Below the pieces are notes generated by a model, which did no database searches, was not told the DNA's origin, and saw only the letters and a program-made list of their open reading frames with translations. A stretch of 64,000 nt of DNA from Seonamhaeicola sp. (GTDB taxonomy: Bacteria > Bacteroidota > Bacteroidia > Flavobacteriales > Flavobacteriaceae): the NCBI RefSeq assembly GCF_028281565.1, contig NZ_JANQJQ010000021.1, positions 248,001 through 312,000 of the forward strand, given 5' to 3'. Positions 51,861 to 61,008 of this stretch are shown here, in pieces. The translations under genes were made by a program, and so were the position numbers. The stretch's first letter is position 1. The number at the start of each line of letters is the position of its first letter.

Positions 51861-52232
51861 TTAATAACTTGTTTCTATTACTGTTGTTTTAGCATCCCCC
51901 CAAAGACTTTCAATATCATAATATTCTCTAACATGCTTTTGAAATACATGTACAACAACATTAACGTAATCTATTAAAACCCATTCTGCATTGTCTACAC
52001 CTTCCGTATGCCAAGGTTTGTCTTTAAGCTCTTTACTTACTCTTTTATGTATGGAGTTAACTATGGCGTTTACTTGAGTGTTTGAAGTCCCTTCACATAT
52101 TATAAAGTAGTCGCAAACAGTATTCTCAATATCTCTTAAATCTAAAATATTTATTTCTTGCCCTTTAACATCTTCAATGCCACTTATAATTACTGATATT
52201 AATTGATCTGCGCTTATTTTTTCTTTCGCCAT
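51861..52232 (-). CDS. rsfS: Ribosomal silencing factor RsfS
   Basis: This 123-residue protein of the Oligomerisation/DUF143 family has LDLRDIENTVCDYFIICEGTSN, KPWHTEGVDNAEWVLIDYVNVVVHVF and YYDIESLWGDA. It binds uL14 and blocks subunit joining when nutrients are scarce. A TAACTTTG -7 box is at 52252-52259. It forms a short operon with ftsH, a common Bacteroidota order. Confidence 0.96.
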   Translation of the reverse strand: MAKEKISADQLISVIISGIEDVKGQEINILDLRDIENTVCDYFIICEGTSNTQVNAIVNSIHKRVSKELKDKPWHTEGVDNAEWVLIDYVNVVVHVFQKHVREYYDIESLWGDAKTTVIETSY

Positions 52233-52251
52233 TAAATTTATTTAATTTGTA

Positions 52252-52259
52252 CAAAGTTA
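52252..52259 (-). promoter_or_regulatory. -7 box of rsfS-ftsH
   Basis: Minus strand TAACTTTG, 20 bp before the rsfS ATG. Confidence 0.6.
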
Positions 52260-52325
52260 TTATTTTTTTAATTCTTTATACTTTAAAAAAATCATAAGAT
52301 TTTAAAGCTTAACAATAACCTTTTC

Positions 52326-53054
52326 ATGCATATAATCAAACTTAATGCCATCGATTCTACAAATAGTTATTTGCGCAGGTATCTGGCTAAGAATAAGGTT
52401 GAAGATTATACAGTTGTCATAGCAGATGAACAGACCAACGGAAGAGGGCAAATGGGCACTTCCTGGAATTCAGAAGCGTCTAAGAACCTCACTTTTAGCA
52501 TGTTTAAGGATTTAAGCATCCATGTTGTAGAGTTCCCTTTTTATATTAGTATGGCTATTTCTCTGGCCATTTTAAAGGCATTAAAATCGTTTAATATTCC
52601 GGATTTACGTATTAAATGGCCAAACGACATTTTGTCAGCAGACAAAAAGATTTGCGGCATTTTAATCGAAAATGTCATAAAAAATAAATTAGACTCCACC
52701 ATTATAGGTATTGGAGTTAATGTAAACCAGACCAGGTTTGATGGACTTCCGAAAGCGGCATCTTTAAAAAATATAACGGGTGTTCATTACGATTTGGATG
52801 AGGTCTTACATCGTATAATGACCCATACAAAGGCATATTCTTTGCTTTTACAGGAGGGAGCATATGATACGGTTAAAAACGAATATGAAGCTAATTTGTT
52901 TAGAAAAGGCAAACCTTCAACATTTAAAGATGCTGAAGGGAACCTGTTTTCCGGATTTGTAAAAGGTGTTACCAAATACGGTAAGCTTATGGTAATTTTA
53001 GAAGACGAAGTTGTGAAAAAGTTTGATCTAAAAGAAGTACAGTTGCTGTACTAG
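52326..53054 (+). CDS. birA: Biotin--[acetyl-CoA-carboxylase] ligase
   Basis: This 242-residue enzyme has DSTNSYLRRYL, the biotin-binding DEQTNGRGQMGTSWNS (GRGRxG-like), KWPNDI and GILIENVIKN. It attaches biotin to the BCCP domain. It has no N-terminal HTH, so it is the monofunctional, non-repressor type. It is divergent from rsfS. Confidence 0.95.
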   Translation: MHIIKLNAIDSTNSYLRRYLAKNKVEDYTVVIADEQTNGRGQMGTSWNSEASKNLTFSMFKDLSIHVVEFPFYISMAISLAILKALKSFNIPDLRIKWPNDILSADKKICGILIENVIKNKLDSTIIGIGVNVNQTRFDGLPKAASLKNITGVHYDLDEVLHRIMTHTKAYSLLLQEGAYDTVKNEYEANLFRKGKPSTFKDAEGNLFSGFVKGVTKYGKLMVILEDEVVKKFDLKEVQLLY

Positions 53055-53120
53055 TATTTGGTCATTGGGGGTTTGTGTTTTTAATATAAACGGATGGTTG
53101 TGAGCCTAAGGGTCTCAAAG

Positions 53121-53516
53121 TCAAATGGCTTTTGGGATACTTGTTACCAGTGTTTCAATAAACTTGGTGATCGGGCCTTTGATCATCATGGCCATCATGG
53201 GGTTAAAATCACCCGAGAATTGTAATTGTACTTCGCTGGAAGCATCCCCGGTTGCAACAATATGTCCGGTTAAAGAAAAATCTATTTTTCCACCGGCAGC
53301 ACCTAAAACAATTTTGTTAGGAGGCGTCACTTCTTTCTTCTTAAGTATGATTTCCGGCATACCTTTTAAAGCAAATACAAAGGTGTCGTCTTCTAAAACT
53401 TCAAATTTACTGATGTTTTCAGGCATTAAAGCTTCAAAGTTTTTAACATCGGCTAAAAACTCAAAAACAGCTTCAGGAGATTTTTCAACGTTTATTTTTG
53501 GTGATTCTAAATGCAT
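53121..53516 (-). CDS. SRPBCC family protein (START-like fold)
   Basis: This 131-residue single-domain protein has the helix-grip pattern: KSPEAVFEFLADVKNFEALMPENI at the N-terminus, a beta-sheet with IVLGAAGGKIDFSLTGHIVATG, and a C-terminal helix MIKGPITKFIETLVTSIPKAI. Such proteins bind lipids or other hydrophobic ligands; function not assignable. It lies 53 bp after the pyrE stop on the same strand, a pairing common in flavobacteria. Confidence 0.8.
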   Translation of the reverse strand: MHLESPKINVEKSPEAVFEFLADVKNFEALMPENISKFEVLEDDTFVFALKGMPEIILKKKEVTPPNKIVLGAAGGKIDFSLTGHIVATGDASSEVQLQFSGDFNPMMAMMIKGPITKFIETLVTSIPKAI

Positions 53517-53569
53517 AATACTGTTTGGTTGTTATTTGTTAAGCGGTTTAGTAGGAGCTTACATTAAAA

Positions 53570-54214
53570 TTAGATGCCATTCCATTCGCCCGGATTGGTA
53601 TTCCATTCCGATAAGGTTTTTAACTGGGATTCGGTAATATATTTGGTCTGTAATGCCTGGTCTAACAAACTATCATAATTACCTAAAGTTTGTAACCTGA
53701 CATTAGCATCTTCAAAATTTTGTGCAGCTACATCAAATCCGTAAGTGAAAATGGCAATCATGCCTTTTACATTAATACCGGCATCCCTTAATGCTTTCAC
53801 AGCATTTAAGCTACTTTTTCCGGTGCTGATCAAATCTTCAACTACAACAACATTCTGCCCGCTTTCAATAAAACCTTCAATTTGGTTTTTACGGCCGTGA
53901 CCTTTAGCATCCGGTCTGACATAAATAAATGGCAGGCCCATATATTCAGCTACCAGCATGCCAATACCAATAGCCCCAGTTGCAACTCCGGCAATAGCAT
54001 CGGGTTTTCCGTATTGCTTTTCAATTTGTTTAGCCATCGTTTCCCTTACGTAGTTACGAATAGGAGGAAAGGACAAGATAATTCTATTGTCACAATAAAT
54101 AGGTGATTTCCATCCGGAAGCCCAGGTAAATGGTTCTTTTGGGCTAAGCTTTATAGCTTTTACCTGCAATAAAACTTCGGCTGTTTTTCTGGCAGTGTGT
54201 TTGTTAAAAATCAT
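53570..54214 (-). CDS. pyrE: Orotate phosphoribosyltransferase
   Basis: This 214-residue type I PRTase has the PRPP-binding motif VVVEDLISTGKSSLNAVKAL, KGHGRKNQIEGF for the mobile loop, and WASGWKSPIYCDNR near the start. It makes orotidine-5'-phosphate from orotate and PRPP in pyrimidine biosynthesis. A -7 box (TATTTTTG) lies only 5 bp before the ATG, so the transcript is probably leaderless. Confidence 0.96.
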   Translation of the reverse strand: MIFNKHTARKTAEVLLQVKAIKLSPKEPFTWASGWKSPIYCDNRIILSFPPIRNYVRETMAKQIEKQYGKPDAIAGVATGAIGIGMLVAEYMGLPFIYVRPDAKGHGRKNQIEGFIESGQNVVVVEDLISTGKSSLNAVKALRDAGINVKGMIAIFTYGFDVAAQNFEDANVRLQTLGNYDSLLDQALQTKYITESQLKTLSEWNTNPGEWNGI

Positions 54215-54219
54215 GTTGC

Positions 54220-54227
54220 CAAAAATA
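54220..54227 (-). promoter_or_regulatory. -7 box of pyrE (leaderless transcript likely)
   Basis: Minus strand TATTTTTG, 5 bp upstream of the ATG. With the usual distance from -7 box to +1, transcription would start at about the first base of the start codon. Confidence 0.6.
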
Positions 54228-54344
54228 CGGATTAATTTAATTTTTTATAAGATGTGTATTATGAATAAAAATATTTTTTTCAACAATGGTTGGTTTGCGA
54301 CTAAAAATGATATTTTTACCAAGGCGTAATGTTAAAAACTACAT

Positions 54345-54926
54345 ATGCATAAAGTTTTTGTTGGTGATAAACCTATAATTTTAACTACCAAAGTTGAACA
54401 GGAAACCCACTTTAAAAATTATTTACTGGATACGGTAAATATTGGAAAAGTAATTAAAGAGCTCAATAAATCTTCGTTGCGTGAAGTTAGGCTTATCCAT
54501 AAAAATGAAGACAAACTCTTAAGCAAATTCTTAAAAAAACTACCTAATGTTATTGCCGGTGGCGGAAAGGTTTTTAATGATAAAGGAGAAGTGCTATTCA
54601 TTTATAGAAATGATAAGTGGGATTTACCTAAAGGAAAAGCCGAAAGAAAAGAAACCATTGAAGAAACCTCCATCAGAGAAGTTGAAGAAGAAACCGGTGT
54701 TGAAGGTTTGGAAATTACCAAGCCTTTGGAGACTACCTATCATATATTTAAACGTAACGGACGCCACCGAATTAAAATCACCTATTGGTTTGAAATGAAA
54801 ACCACTTTTAACGGCAAGCTTTATCCTCAGGAAAAGGAAGGTATTACAAAAGTGGAGTGGTTAGATAAAAAGCAGTCTGTAAAGGCCCTTAAAAACTCTT
54901 ATGCTAATATCAGGGCTTTGGTGTAG
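54345..54926 (+). CDS. NUDIX hydrolase
   Basis: This 193-residue protein has the Nudix box GKAERKETIEETSIREVEEETGV (~100-122), followed by WFEMKTTFNGKLYPQEKEGI. The N-terminal ~70 residues form an extra region (FVGDKPIILTTKVEQETHF) known from flavobacterial Nudix proteins. It hydrolyses a nucleoside diphosphate linked to some group; the substrate is unknown. It diverges from pyrE. Confidence 0.9.
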   Translation: MHKVFVGDKPIILTTKVEQETHFKNYLLDTVNIGKVIKELNKSSLREVRLIHKNEDKLLSKFLKKLPNVIAGGGKVFNDKGEVLFIYRNDKWDLPKGKAERKETIEETSIREVEEETGVEGLEITKPLETTYHIFKRNGRHRIKITYWFEMKTTFNGKLYPQEKEGITKVEWLDKKQSVKALKNSYANIRALV

Positions 54927-55055
54927 CACACAATCTTAATTTTCTTCACAGTAATCGTTTCATTTTTTTGTAAGTATTTATTGGTTTTAAATGCACTTTA
55001 TCGATGAATTATATCATTTTGTTTAATTTTTAAATAATAATATTAAACATTAAAT

Positions 55056-55063
55056 TATTTTTG
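55056..55063 (+). promoter_or_regulatory. -7 box of the T9SS repeat protein
   Basis: TATTTTTG, 35 bp before the start codon. Confidence 0.5.
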
Positions 55064-55098
55064 TTTAAATTTAATGAAAATTAATTAAACAAAAAATC

Positions 55099-58000
55099 AT
55101 GAAAGTAGTTCTACATCAACAGACTCCCAAACTTCAATACCTACTTACTTCATTGTTTTTGTGCCTCTCTCTGTATGCTTTTGCAGGTGATAATTGTGGT
55201 CAAATAGAAAGTTTTGAATTTACCAATGGCGATGAAACCGTTAGTTTAATGGACGGAGAAAATTACATTATTTCAGATTTACCCTCCGGATTTTATATTA
55301 ATACAAAGGTTAGTGGAAAATCTAAAAGTGTACGTTACATTGTTGAAAATCTGGATACGGGCGACACCTTTAAGATAACAGAGAACCTGCCACCCTTTAC
55401 TTTTCCGGCCGGTAACAAACCATGGTATTTGGGACATGGGAACTTTAAGCTAACTGCTAAGGTGTATAAATTCTATTTTGGAATTGGGGAATGCGATTCA
55501 AAATCCATAACATTTACAATAAGACCTCCATGTACTGCCGATGCAGGAACATTGACAGCTGATGCTGAGATGGTTACCCTAACAGGCGGCGAAGCTGTGA
55601 TAAGCGCCACCCCTAATGGAGATATTTACATACCGGACGGCTACAGTAGTTTATTTGTGTTGACCTCCGGTGAAGGTTTGGTTATTGAGCAGGTGGGAGG
55701 CAGTCCAGAGTTTACGGTTGACATGTCAGGCTTATATACCATCCATACCTTGGTCTATGACGGCAATGTCGGTAGTCCAAATTATTTAGACCTGGGGGTT
55801 GTAGAGTTCGGAGTCACTACCGGAGTAGATGTATTGAATTTAGTAGGAGCCACAGGTATCTGTGCCTCGCTGGATGCAGCAGGAGCACCGATCATGGTCA
55901 AGGAGTGTATGGCCGATGCGGGCACCTTGACAGCCGATGCTGACATGGTAACCTTAACAGGCGGTGAAGCTATGATAAGCGCTACGCCTAATGGAGATAT
56001 TTACATACCGGACGGCTACAGTAGTTTATATGTACTGACCTCTGGTGAAGGTTTGGTTATCGAGCAGGTAGGGGGTAGTCCTGAGTTCACGGTAACAAGT
56101 TCAGGCTTATATACCATTCATACCCTTGTATATGACGGTAATGCCAATAGTCCTAATTATTTAGACCTGGGTGTTGTAGAGTTCGGAGTTACTACCGGAG
56201 TGGATGTATTGAATTTAGTAGGAGCCACAGGCATCTGTGCCTCACTGGATGCAGCAGGAGCACCGATCATGGTCAAGGAGTGTACAGCCGATGCAGGAAC
56301 ATTGACAGCTGATGCTGAGATGGTTACCCTAACAGGCGGCGAAGCCATGATAAGCGCCACCCCTAATGGAGATATTTACATACCGGACGGCTTCAGTAGT
56401 TTATTTGTGTTGACCTCCGGAGAAGGTTTGGTTATTGAGCAGGTAGGCGGGAGTCCTGAGTTCACGGTTGACATGTCCGGTTTATATACCATCCATACTT
56501 TGGTATATGATGGTAATGCCGATAGTCCGGATTATTTGGACCTGGGTGTTGTAGAGATTGGAATCACTACTGGGGTAGATGTATTGAATTTAGTAGGAGC
56601 CACAGGCATCTGTGCCTCACTGGATGCGGCAGGAGCACCGATCATGGTCAAGGAGTGTATGGCAGATGCCGGAACTTTAACAGCCGATGCTGACATGGTG
56701 ACCCTAACAGGTGGAGAAGCCATGATAAGTGCCACCCCTAATGGAGATATTTATATACCTGACGGCTACAGCAGTTTATTTGTACTGACCTCCGGTGAAG
56801 GTTTGGTCATTGAGCAGGTAGGCAGCAGTCCAGAGTTTACGGTTGACATGTCAGGCTTATATACCATCCATACGTTGGTATATGATGGTAATGCCGATAG
56901 TCCAAATTATTTAGACCTGGGTGTTGTAGAGTTTGGAGTGACTACAGGAGTCGATGTATTGAATTTAGTAGGAGCCACAGGCATTTGTGCCTCACTGGAT
57001 GCTGCAGGGGCACCCATTATGGTCAAGGAGTGTGCAGCTGATGCCGGAACCTTAACAGCTGATGCTGATATGGTTACATTGACGGGAGGTGAAGCCATGA
57101 TAAGCGCTACCCCTAATGGAGATATTTACATACCGGACGGTTACAGCAGTTTATTTGTGTTAACCTCCGGAGAAGGTTTGGTTATTGAGCAGGTAGGTGG
57201 CAGTCCGGAGTTTACGGTTGACATGTCCGGTTTATATACCATTCATACCCTTGTATATGATGGCAATGCTGATAGTCCTAATTATTTAGACCTGGGCGTT
57301 GTAGAGTTCGGAGTCACTACCGGTGTAGATGTATTGAATTTAGTAGGAGCCACAGGCATCTGTGCTTCACTGGATGCTGCAGGGGCACCTATTATGGCTA
57401 AAGAATGTATGGCCGATGCAGGAACATTGACAGCCGATGCTGACATGGTGACCCTAACAGGCGGCGAAGCTGTGATAAGCGCCACACCTAATGGAGATAT
57501 CTACATACCAGACGGCTACAGTAGTTTATTTGTGTTAACCTCCGGTGAAGGTTTGGTTATTGAGCAGGTAGGTGGCAGTCCGGAGTTTACGGTTGACATG
57601 TCCGGTTTATATACCATCCATACTTTGGTATATGATGGCAATGCTGATAGTCCTAATTATTTAGACCTGGGCGTTGTAGAGTTCGGAGTCACTACTGGGG
57701 TAGATGTATTAAATTTAGTTGGAGCCACAGGCATCTGTGCCTCACTGGATGCTGCGGGAGCACCCATTATGGTAGAGGAAAGTGAAGCCTGTTTGGCAAA
57801 TTCCGGAACCATGTTTTCAAGCCACCCCATAAGTTGTTTTGATGGGGGTACAGTAATGATTACTGCCCAGGCTTATGAGCCTGCAGATATACCGGCAGGG
57901 TATCAACAATTATTTGTACTCACAGAAGGATTTACATTAACAATTCTCGCCGTTTCAAATGAACCTGATTTTGATGTGGAAAAGCCTGGTTTTTATAGGA

Positions 58001-58524
58001 TTCATAGCTTGGTTTATAATCCGGATACTTTGGATTTAAGTGTTGTGGAGTTTGGTGTAACAACCGGCTATGATGTTGTTAATCTTGTAACAGAGAATAA
58101 TATATGTGCCTCTTTAGATGTCCACGGGTCCCTTAATTTGGTGATTCGTTCAAGATGGTTTTGCGACTATTTTAGTAAGATCTTCAACAACAGATCGGAT
58201 AGCTTAACGCTTGATGAACTTCCTTCCGATCTAAATGCTATTTTAAGTAATGACGAAGCAGGTAAATTTAACAATGGCGAAGTAAAATTATTCCCTAATC
58301 CGGTTGTTAATAGAGTAAACGTTAGTATGACTTTATATGGCGATGAAGAAGTCAACTATACTATTACAGATGTTAGTGGCAGGCAAGTTAAATCCGGTAA
58401 GTTAGAATATCTGGGCAGCGGTGCCGAAACCATTACGACAAATACCCTGGGTGACGGTATATATATGATTAAGTTAATTTCACAATACAGGCAGTTAACC
58501 AAAAAGATAATAGTTAATAAATAG
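55099..58524 (+). CDS. Large secreted repeat protein with T9SS type A sorting domain
   Basis: This 1141-residue protein has a signal peptide (YAFAGD), an N-terminal beta-domain of ~110 residues, six nearly identical 125-residue repeats (from ~147) and a seventh divergent one (~897-1015). The C-terminal sorting domain reads VKLFPNPVVNRVNV, GDGIYMIKL and a Lys-rich end, typical for type IX secretion and attachment to the outer membrane. Each repeat carries ADAGTLTAD, GDIYIPDGYSSLFVLTSGEG and a Cys near ATGICASLD. The protein is probably surface-exposed. Its task (adhesion or matrix) is inference; there are no catalytic motifs. Confidence 0.93.
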   Translation: MKVVLHQQTPKLQYLLTSLFLCLSLYAFAGDNCGQIESFEFTNGDETVSLMDGENYIISDLPSGFYINTKVSGKSKSVRYIVENLDTGDTFKITENLPPFTFPAGNKPWYLGHGNFKLTAKVYKFYFGIGECDSKSITFTIRPPCTADAGTLTADAEMVTLTGGEAVISATPNGDIYIPDGYSSLFVLTSGEGLVIEQVGGSPEFTVDMSGLYTIHTLVYDGNVGSPNYLDLGVVEFGVTTGVDVLNLVGATGICASLDAAGAPIMVKECMADAGTLTADADMVTLTGGEAMISATPNGDIYIPDGYSSLYVLTSGEGLVIEQVGGSPEFTVTSSGLYTIHTLVYDGNANSPNYLDLGVVEFGVTTGVDVLNLVGATGICASLDAAGAPIMVKECTADAGTLTADAEMVTLTGGEAMISATPNGDIYIPDGFSSLFVLTSGEGLVIEQVGGSPEFTVDMSGLYTIHTLVYDGNADSPDYLDLGVVEIGITTGVDVLNLVGATGICASLDAAGAPIMVKECMADAGTLTADADMVTLTGGEAMISATPNGDIYIPDGYSSLFVLTSGEGLVIEQVGSSPEFTVDMSGLYTIHTLVYDGNADSPNYLDLGVVEFGVTTGVDVLNLVGATGICASLDAAGAPIMVKECAADAGTLTADADMVTLTGGEAMISATPNGDIYIPDGYSSLFVLTSGEGLVIEQVGGSPEFTVDMSGLYTIHTLVYDGNADSPNYLDLGVVEFGVTTGVDVLNLVGATGICASLDAAGAPIMAKECMADAGTLTADADMVTLTGGEAVISATPNGDIYIPDGYSSLFVLTSGEGLVIEQVGGSPEFTVDMSGLYTIHTLVYDGNADSPNYLDLGVVEFGVTTGVDVLNLVGATGICASLDAAGAPIMVEESEACLANSGTMFSSHPISCFDGGTVMITAQAYEPADIPAGYQQLFVLTEGFTLTILAVSNEPDFDVEKPGFYRIHSLVYNPDTLDLSVVEFGVTTGYDVVNLVTENNICASLDVHGSLNLVIRSRWFCDYFSKIFNNRSDSLTLDELPSDLNAILSNDEAGKFNNGEVKLFPNPVVNRVNVSMTLYGDEEVNYTITDVSGRQVKSGKLEYLGSGAETITTNTLGDGIYMIKLISQYRQLTKKIIVNK
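55537..57786 (+). repeat. Six tandem 375-bp repeats in the T9SS protein gene
   Basis: Unit starts are at 55537, 55912, 56287, 56662, 57037 and 57412, exactly 375 bp apart, and the units are nearly identical at both DNA and protein level. The same register produces the minus-strand shadow ORFs at 56157, 56532, 56907 and 57282, each 375 bp apart. A seventh, diverged unit follows to about 58150. Confidence 0.95.
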
Positions 58525-58549
58525 AAAAAGGAAAATTGCATTTATGAAT

Positions 58550-58590
58550 AAAGGGTTGATGTTAAATATCAACCCTTTATTATTTTTTAA
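58550..58590 (+). terminator. Terminator of the T9SS protein gene
   Basis: AAAGGGTTGAT / ATCAACCCTTT stem with a short loop, followed by a T-rich run. Confidence 0.85.
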
Positions 58591-58816
58591 TGATTCATTT
58601 ACTTTTCACAAAATTCCTAAATAAAAAATCAATTATTGTAGTGCTGACCCAATTTTTGATAAATCTATGATTAATTTGTCATTAATTTCTTTAAGATATT
58701 TAAAAAATTAGAGAAAAATAAGTAATTTAGACCTGTAAGCAAACGCTTATAATTGCTATGGGATTATTTTTTTGAAGTTAGTTGTAATTTTTTAAATATC
58801 TAAAATTACATTTAAC

Positions 58817-59182
58817 TTGAAAAGTTATAAACTAACATTTGGTACTATTATCATCATTAGTGATAACTTAGCTGAGGTTATCACAGATGAAGGTATTGAA
58901 ATGAATGAGACTTTGGTCAATGAGTTTCATGAATTTTTGTTGCAAAACCTTGCCGCCCCGTTTTCAATTCTTATAAACAGAAAATATTCTTATAGTTATA
59001 CGTTTAAAGCACAACGTCTTATCGGAAAATTAAAGGAAATTAAAGCCATAGCCGTTGTTATTGCTACAAGCGGAGCTTTAATGTCAACAGAGACGATGAT
59101 AAACCTTAATAATGACAGTGATTGGAATATTTATATATTTCAAGAAAGGGATAAAGCTCTTGGGTGGATAGCTAACCAATGA
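58817..59182 (+). CDS. Hypothetical protein (STAS/SpoIIAA-like size)
   Basis: This 121-residue protein, starting with TTG, has the strand-helix pattern YKLTFGTIIIISDNLAEVITDEGIEMNE, ILINRKYSYSYTF and a C-terminal WNIYIFQERDKALGWI. The layout fits the SpoIIAA/STAS-like small proteins common in flavobacteria, with no signal peptide. I cannot assign a role. The SulP gene, which has a C-terminal STAS-like region, follows 110 bp later with its own promoter. Confidence 0.6.
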   Translation: MKSYKLTFGTIIIISDNLAEVITDEGIEMNETLVNEFHEFLLQNLAAPFSILINRKYSYSYTFKAQRLIGKLKEIKAIAVVIATSGALMSTETMINLNNDSDWNIYIFQERDKALGWIANQ

Positions 59183-59263
59183 TTATCTGTTTGAAACTCA
59201 AACGTTTTAGTGTTGTTACCTATTGAATTCTAGTAAATTACTTGCCGCTTCCTTTATTAACAT

Positions 59264-59271
59264 TAAATTTG
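59264..59271 (+). promoter_or_regulatory. Promoter of the SulP gene
   Basis: TAAATTTG -7 box with TTG at 59242-59244 (19-bp spacing), 20 bp before the ATG. Confidence 0.6.
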
Positions 59272-59291
59272 CACCTTACAAAAAATAAGCC

Positions 59292-60911
59292 ATGACAGAA
59301 TTTATCCGAAAGCGCGCTAAAAATGCCAAAAATGATATTTTAAGTGGAATGACCGTGGCACTGGCTTTGGTGCCGGAAGCCGTAGCATTTGCTTTTGTTG
59401 CTGGTGTAGATCCGTTAGTAGGGTTGTATGCAGCTTTTATGATTGGGTTGATCACCGCTGTTTTTGGAGGTCGCCCGGGAATGATCAGTGGTGCTACCGG
59501 AGCATTGGCAGTGGTCATGGTCAAATTGGTGGCGGAAGGAAATGCCATGGGAGCACCTGAAGACAACCTGGGGCTTTATTATTTGTTCGCAACAGTTATT
59601 TTAATGGGTGTCATACAGATGTTAGCCGGTGTTTTTAAACTGGGTAAATTTGTAAGGCTTATTCCGCACCCGGTAATGATGGGCTTTGTGAACGGATTGG
59701 CCATTGTTATTTTTATGGCCCAATTGAAGATGTTCAGAGGTGCTGACGGGAGCTATTTTTCGGGTTCTGAGTTATATACAATGATTGGTCTCGTGGCTTT
59801 AACCATGGGTATCATGTTCGTCTTACCTAAATTCAAATGGACTAAAAAACTACCTGAAGCTTTAATAGGTATCCTGGTGGTTTCTGCCATCGTGATTTTT
59901 GGGAAACTGGACGTAGCCACTGTTGGTAGTTTTATTAGAGAGGGTGGGGGCGAAGGCTTAAAAGGCGGTCTACCACAATTTCAATTAGAGCTGTTTGCCA
60001 ATGTTCCGTTCAATTGGCAAACCATTAGATTTATTGGCCCATATGCTGTGATATTAGCGGCCATTGGATTAATAGAATCCTTAATGACACTTAACCTGGT
60101 TGACGAACTTACCGAGACCAGGGGGAATGCCAACAAAGAATGTATGGCACAAGGAGGAGCTAATATAATCACAGGTTTATTTGGGGGTATGGGAGGCTGT
60201 GCCATGATCGGGCAATCCATAATCAATATAAAAGGTGGCGGACGTGGCAGGTTATCAGGTATTGTTGCAGCTGTTTTACTATTGGTGTTTATCCTGTTTG
60301 CTTCGGCTTATATAGAGCAAATTCCAATTGCAGCTTTGGTTGGTGTGATGTTTATGGTAGTTATTGGTACGTTTGCCTGGAGTAGTTTCAGGATATTAAG
60401 AAAAATCCCGGTAACCGATGCTGTTGTATTAATAGCGGTTTCTTTAATTACCGTTTGGAAAGATTTGGCTGTTGCCGTAATTGCTGGTGTCATCATCAGT
60501 GCTTTGGTGTTCTCCTGGGAAAATGCCAAGCGTATTAGAGCACGTAAGCGCATGAAGGATGATGGTACCAAAGTCTATGAAATCTGGGGCCCGCTTTTCT
60601 TTGGTTCTATTAAAGCGTTTAACGAAAAATTCGATGCTAAAAGCGATCCGCAAAATATTGAAGTGGATTTTGTAGAATCCAGGGTGAGCGATCATTCAGC
60701 CATTGAAGCTATTTTCAATTTAGTCCATAAATATGAAGCCGAAGGGAAATCCATCAAACTGAAGCATTTAAGTGAAGACTGTAAGGTCCTGTTATACAAA
60801 TCCAGTCCAAAATTCAGGGAGGTTATTGTAGAAGATATTGATGATCCGCGCTATCATTTAGCCGAAAACCCTGAGGCGTTTACCAAAGGGCTTTCAGAGT
60901 ATAAGTTGTAG
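59292..60911 (+). CDS. SulP family inorganic anion transporter
   Basis: This 539-residue SLC26/SulP-type protein has TM segments from ~10 to ~420: GMTVALALVPEAVAFAFVAGVDPLVGLYAAF (the TM1-TM2 region with the substrate-binding turn), GGRPGMISGATGALAVVMV and the EC-type loop GQSIINIKGGGRGRLSG. A C-terminal STAS-like domain (~435-520) reads YEIWGPLFFGSIKAFNEKF. It could move sulfate, bicarbonate or another anion; the substrate is not certain. Monocistronic. Confidence 0.92.
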   Translation: MTEFIRKRAKNAKNDILSGMTVALALVPEAVAFAFVAGVDPLVGLYAAFMIGLITAVFGGRPGMISGATGALAVVMVKLVAEGNAMGAPEDNLGLYYLFATVILMGVIQMLAGVFKLGKFVRLIPHPVMMGFVNGLAIVIFMAQLKMFRGADGSYFSGSELYTMIGLVALTMGIMFVLPKFKWTKKLPEALIGILVVSAIVIFGKLDVATVGSFIREGGGEGLKGGLPQFQLELFANVPFNWQTIRFIGPYAVILAAIGLIESLMTLNLVDELTETRGNANKECMAQGGANIITGLFGGMGGCAMIGQSIINIKGGGRGRLSGIVAAVLLLVFILFASAYIEQIPIAALVGVMFMVVIGTFAWSSFRILRKIPVTDAVVLIAVSLITVWKDLAVAVIAGVIISALVFSWENAKRIRARKRMKDDGTKVYEIWGPLFFGSIKAFNEKFDAKSDPQNIEVDFVESRVSDHSAIEAIFNLVHKYEAEGKSIKLKHLSEDCKVLLYKSSPKFREVIVEDIDDPRYHLAENPEAFTKGLSEYKL

Positions 60912-60966
60912 TTTTAAGTTCAAAGTTCAAAGTTCAAAGTTTAAAGTTTTGAGTTCAGAGTTATAA
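60911..60966 (+). repeat. Heptamer microrepeats (TTCAAAG)
   Basis: TTCAAAG repeats three times in a row and decays into TTTAAAG and TTTTGAG, right after the SulP stop. Confidence 0.75.
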
Positions 60967-60974
60967 GCTTATTA

Positions 60975-61008
60975 CATCTGGTGACTTAGCGTCTTTGCGA
61001 GAGCAATT
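60975..61008. repeat. Remnant of an intergenic repeat (TTAGCGTCTTTGCGAGAGC)
   Basis: TGACTTAGCGTCTTTGCGAG is a recurring intergenic sequence type in Bacteroidota; one copy only in this window. Confidence 0.35.

Noticed and set aside
53125-53637. 170-aa plus-strand ORF
   Set aside because: Antisense to the SRPBCC gene and the pyrE end; no recognisable domain.
56157-57485. Four minus-strand ORFs of 63-67 aa (56157, 56532, 56907, 57282)
   Set aside because: They recur every 375 bp as shadows of the tandem repeat in the T9SS gene.
55537-57786. Regularly spaced repeats that might suggest a CRISPR array
   Set aside because: The 375-bp units are in frame in one long CDS and have no spacer/repeat structure.
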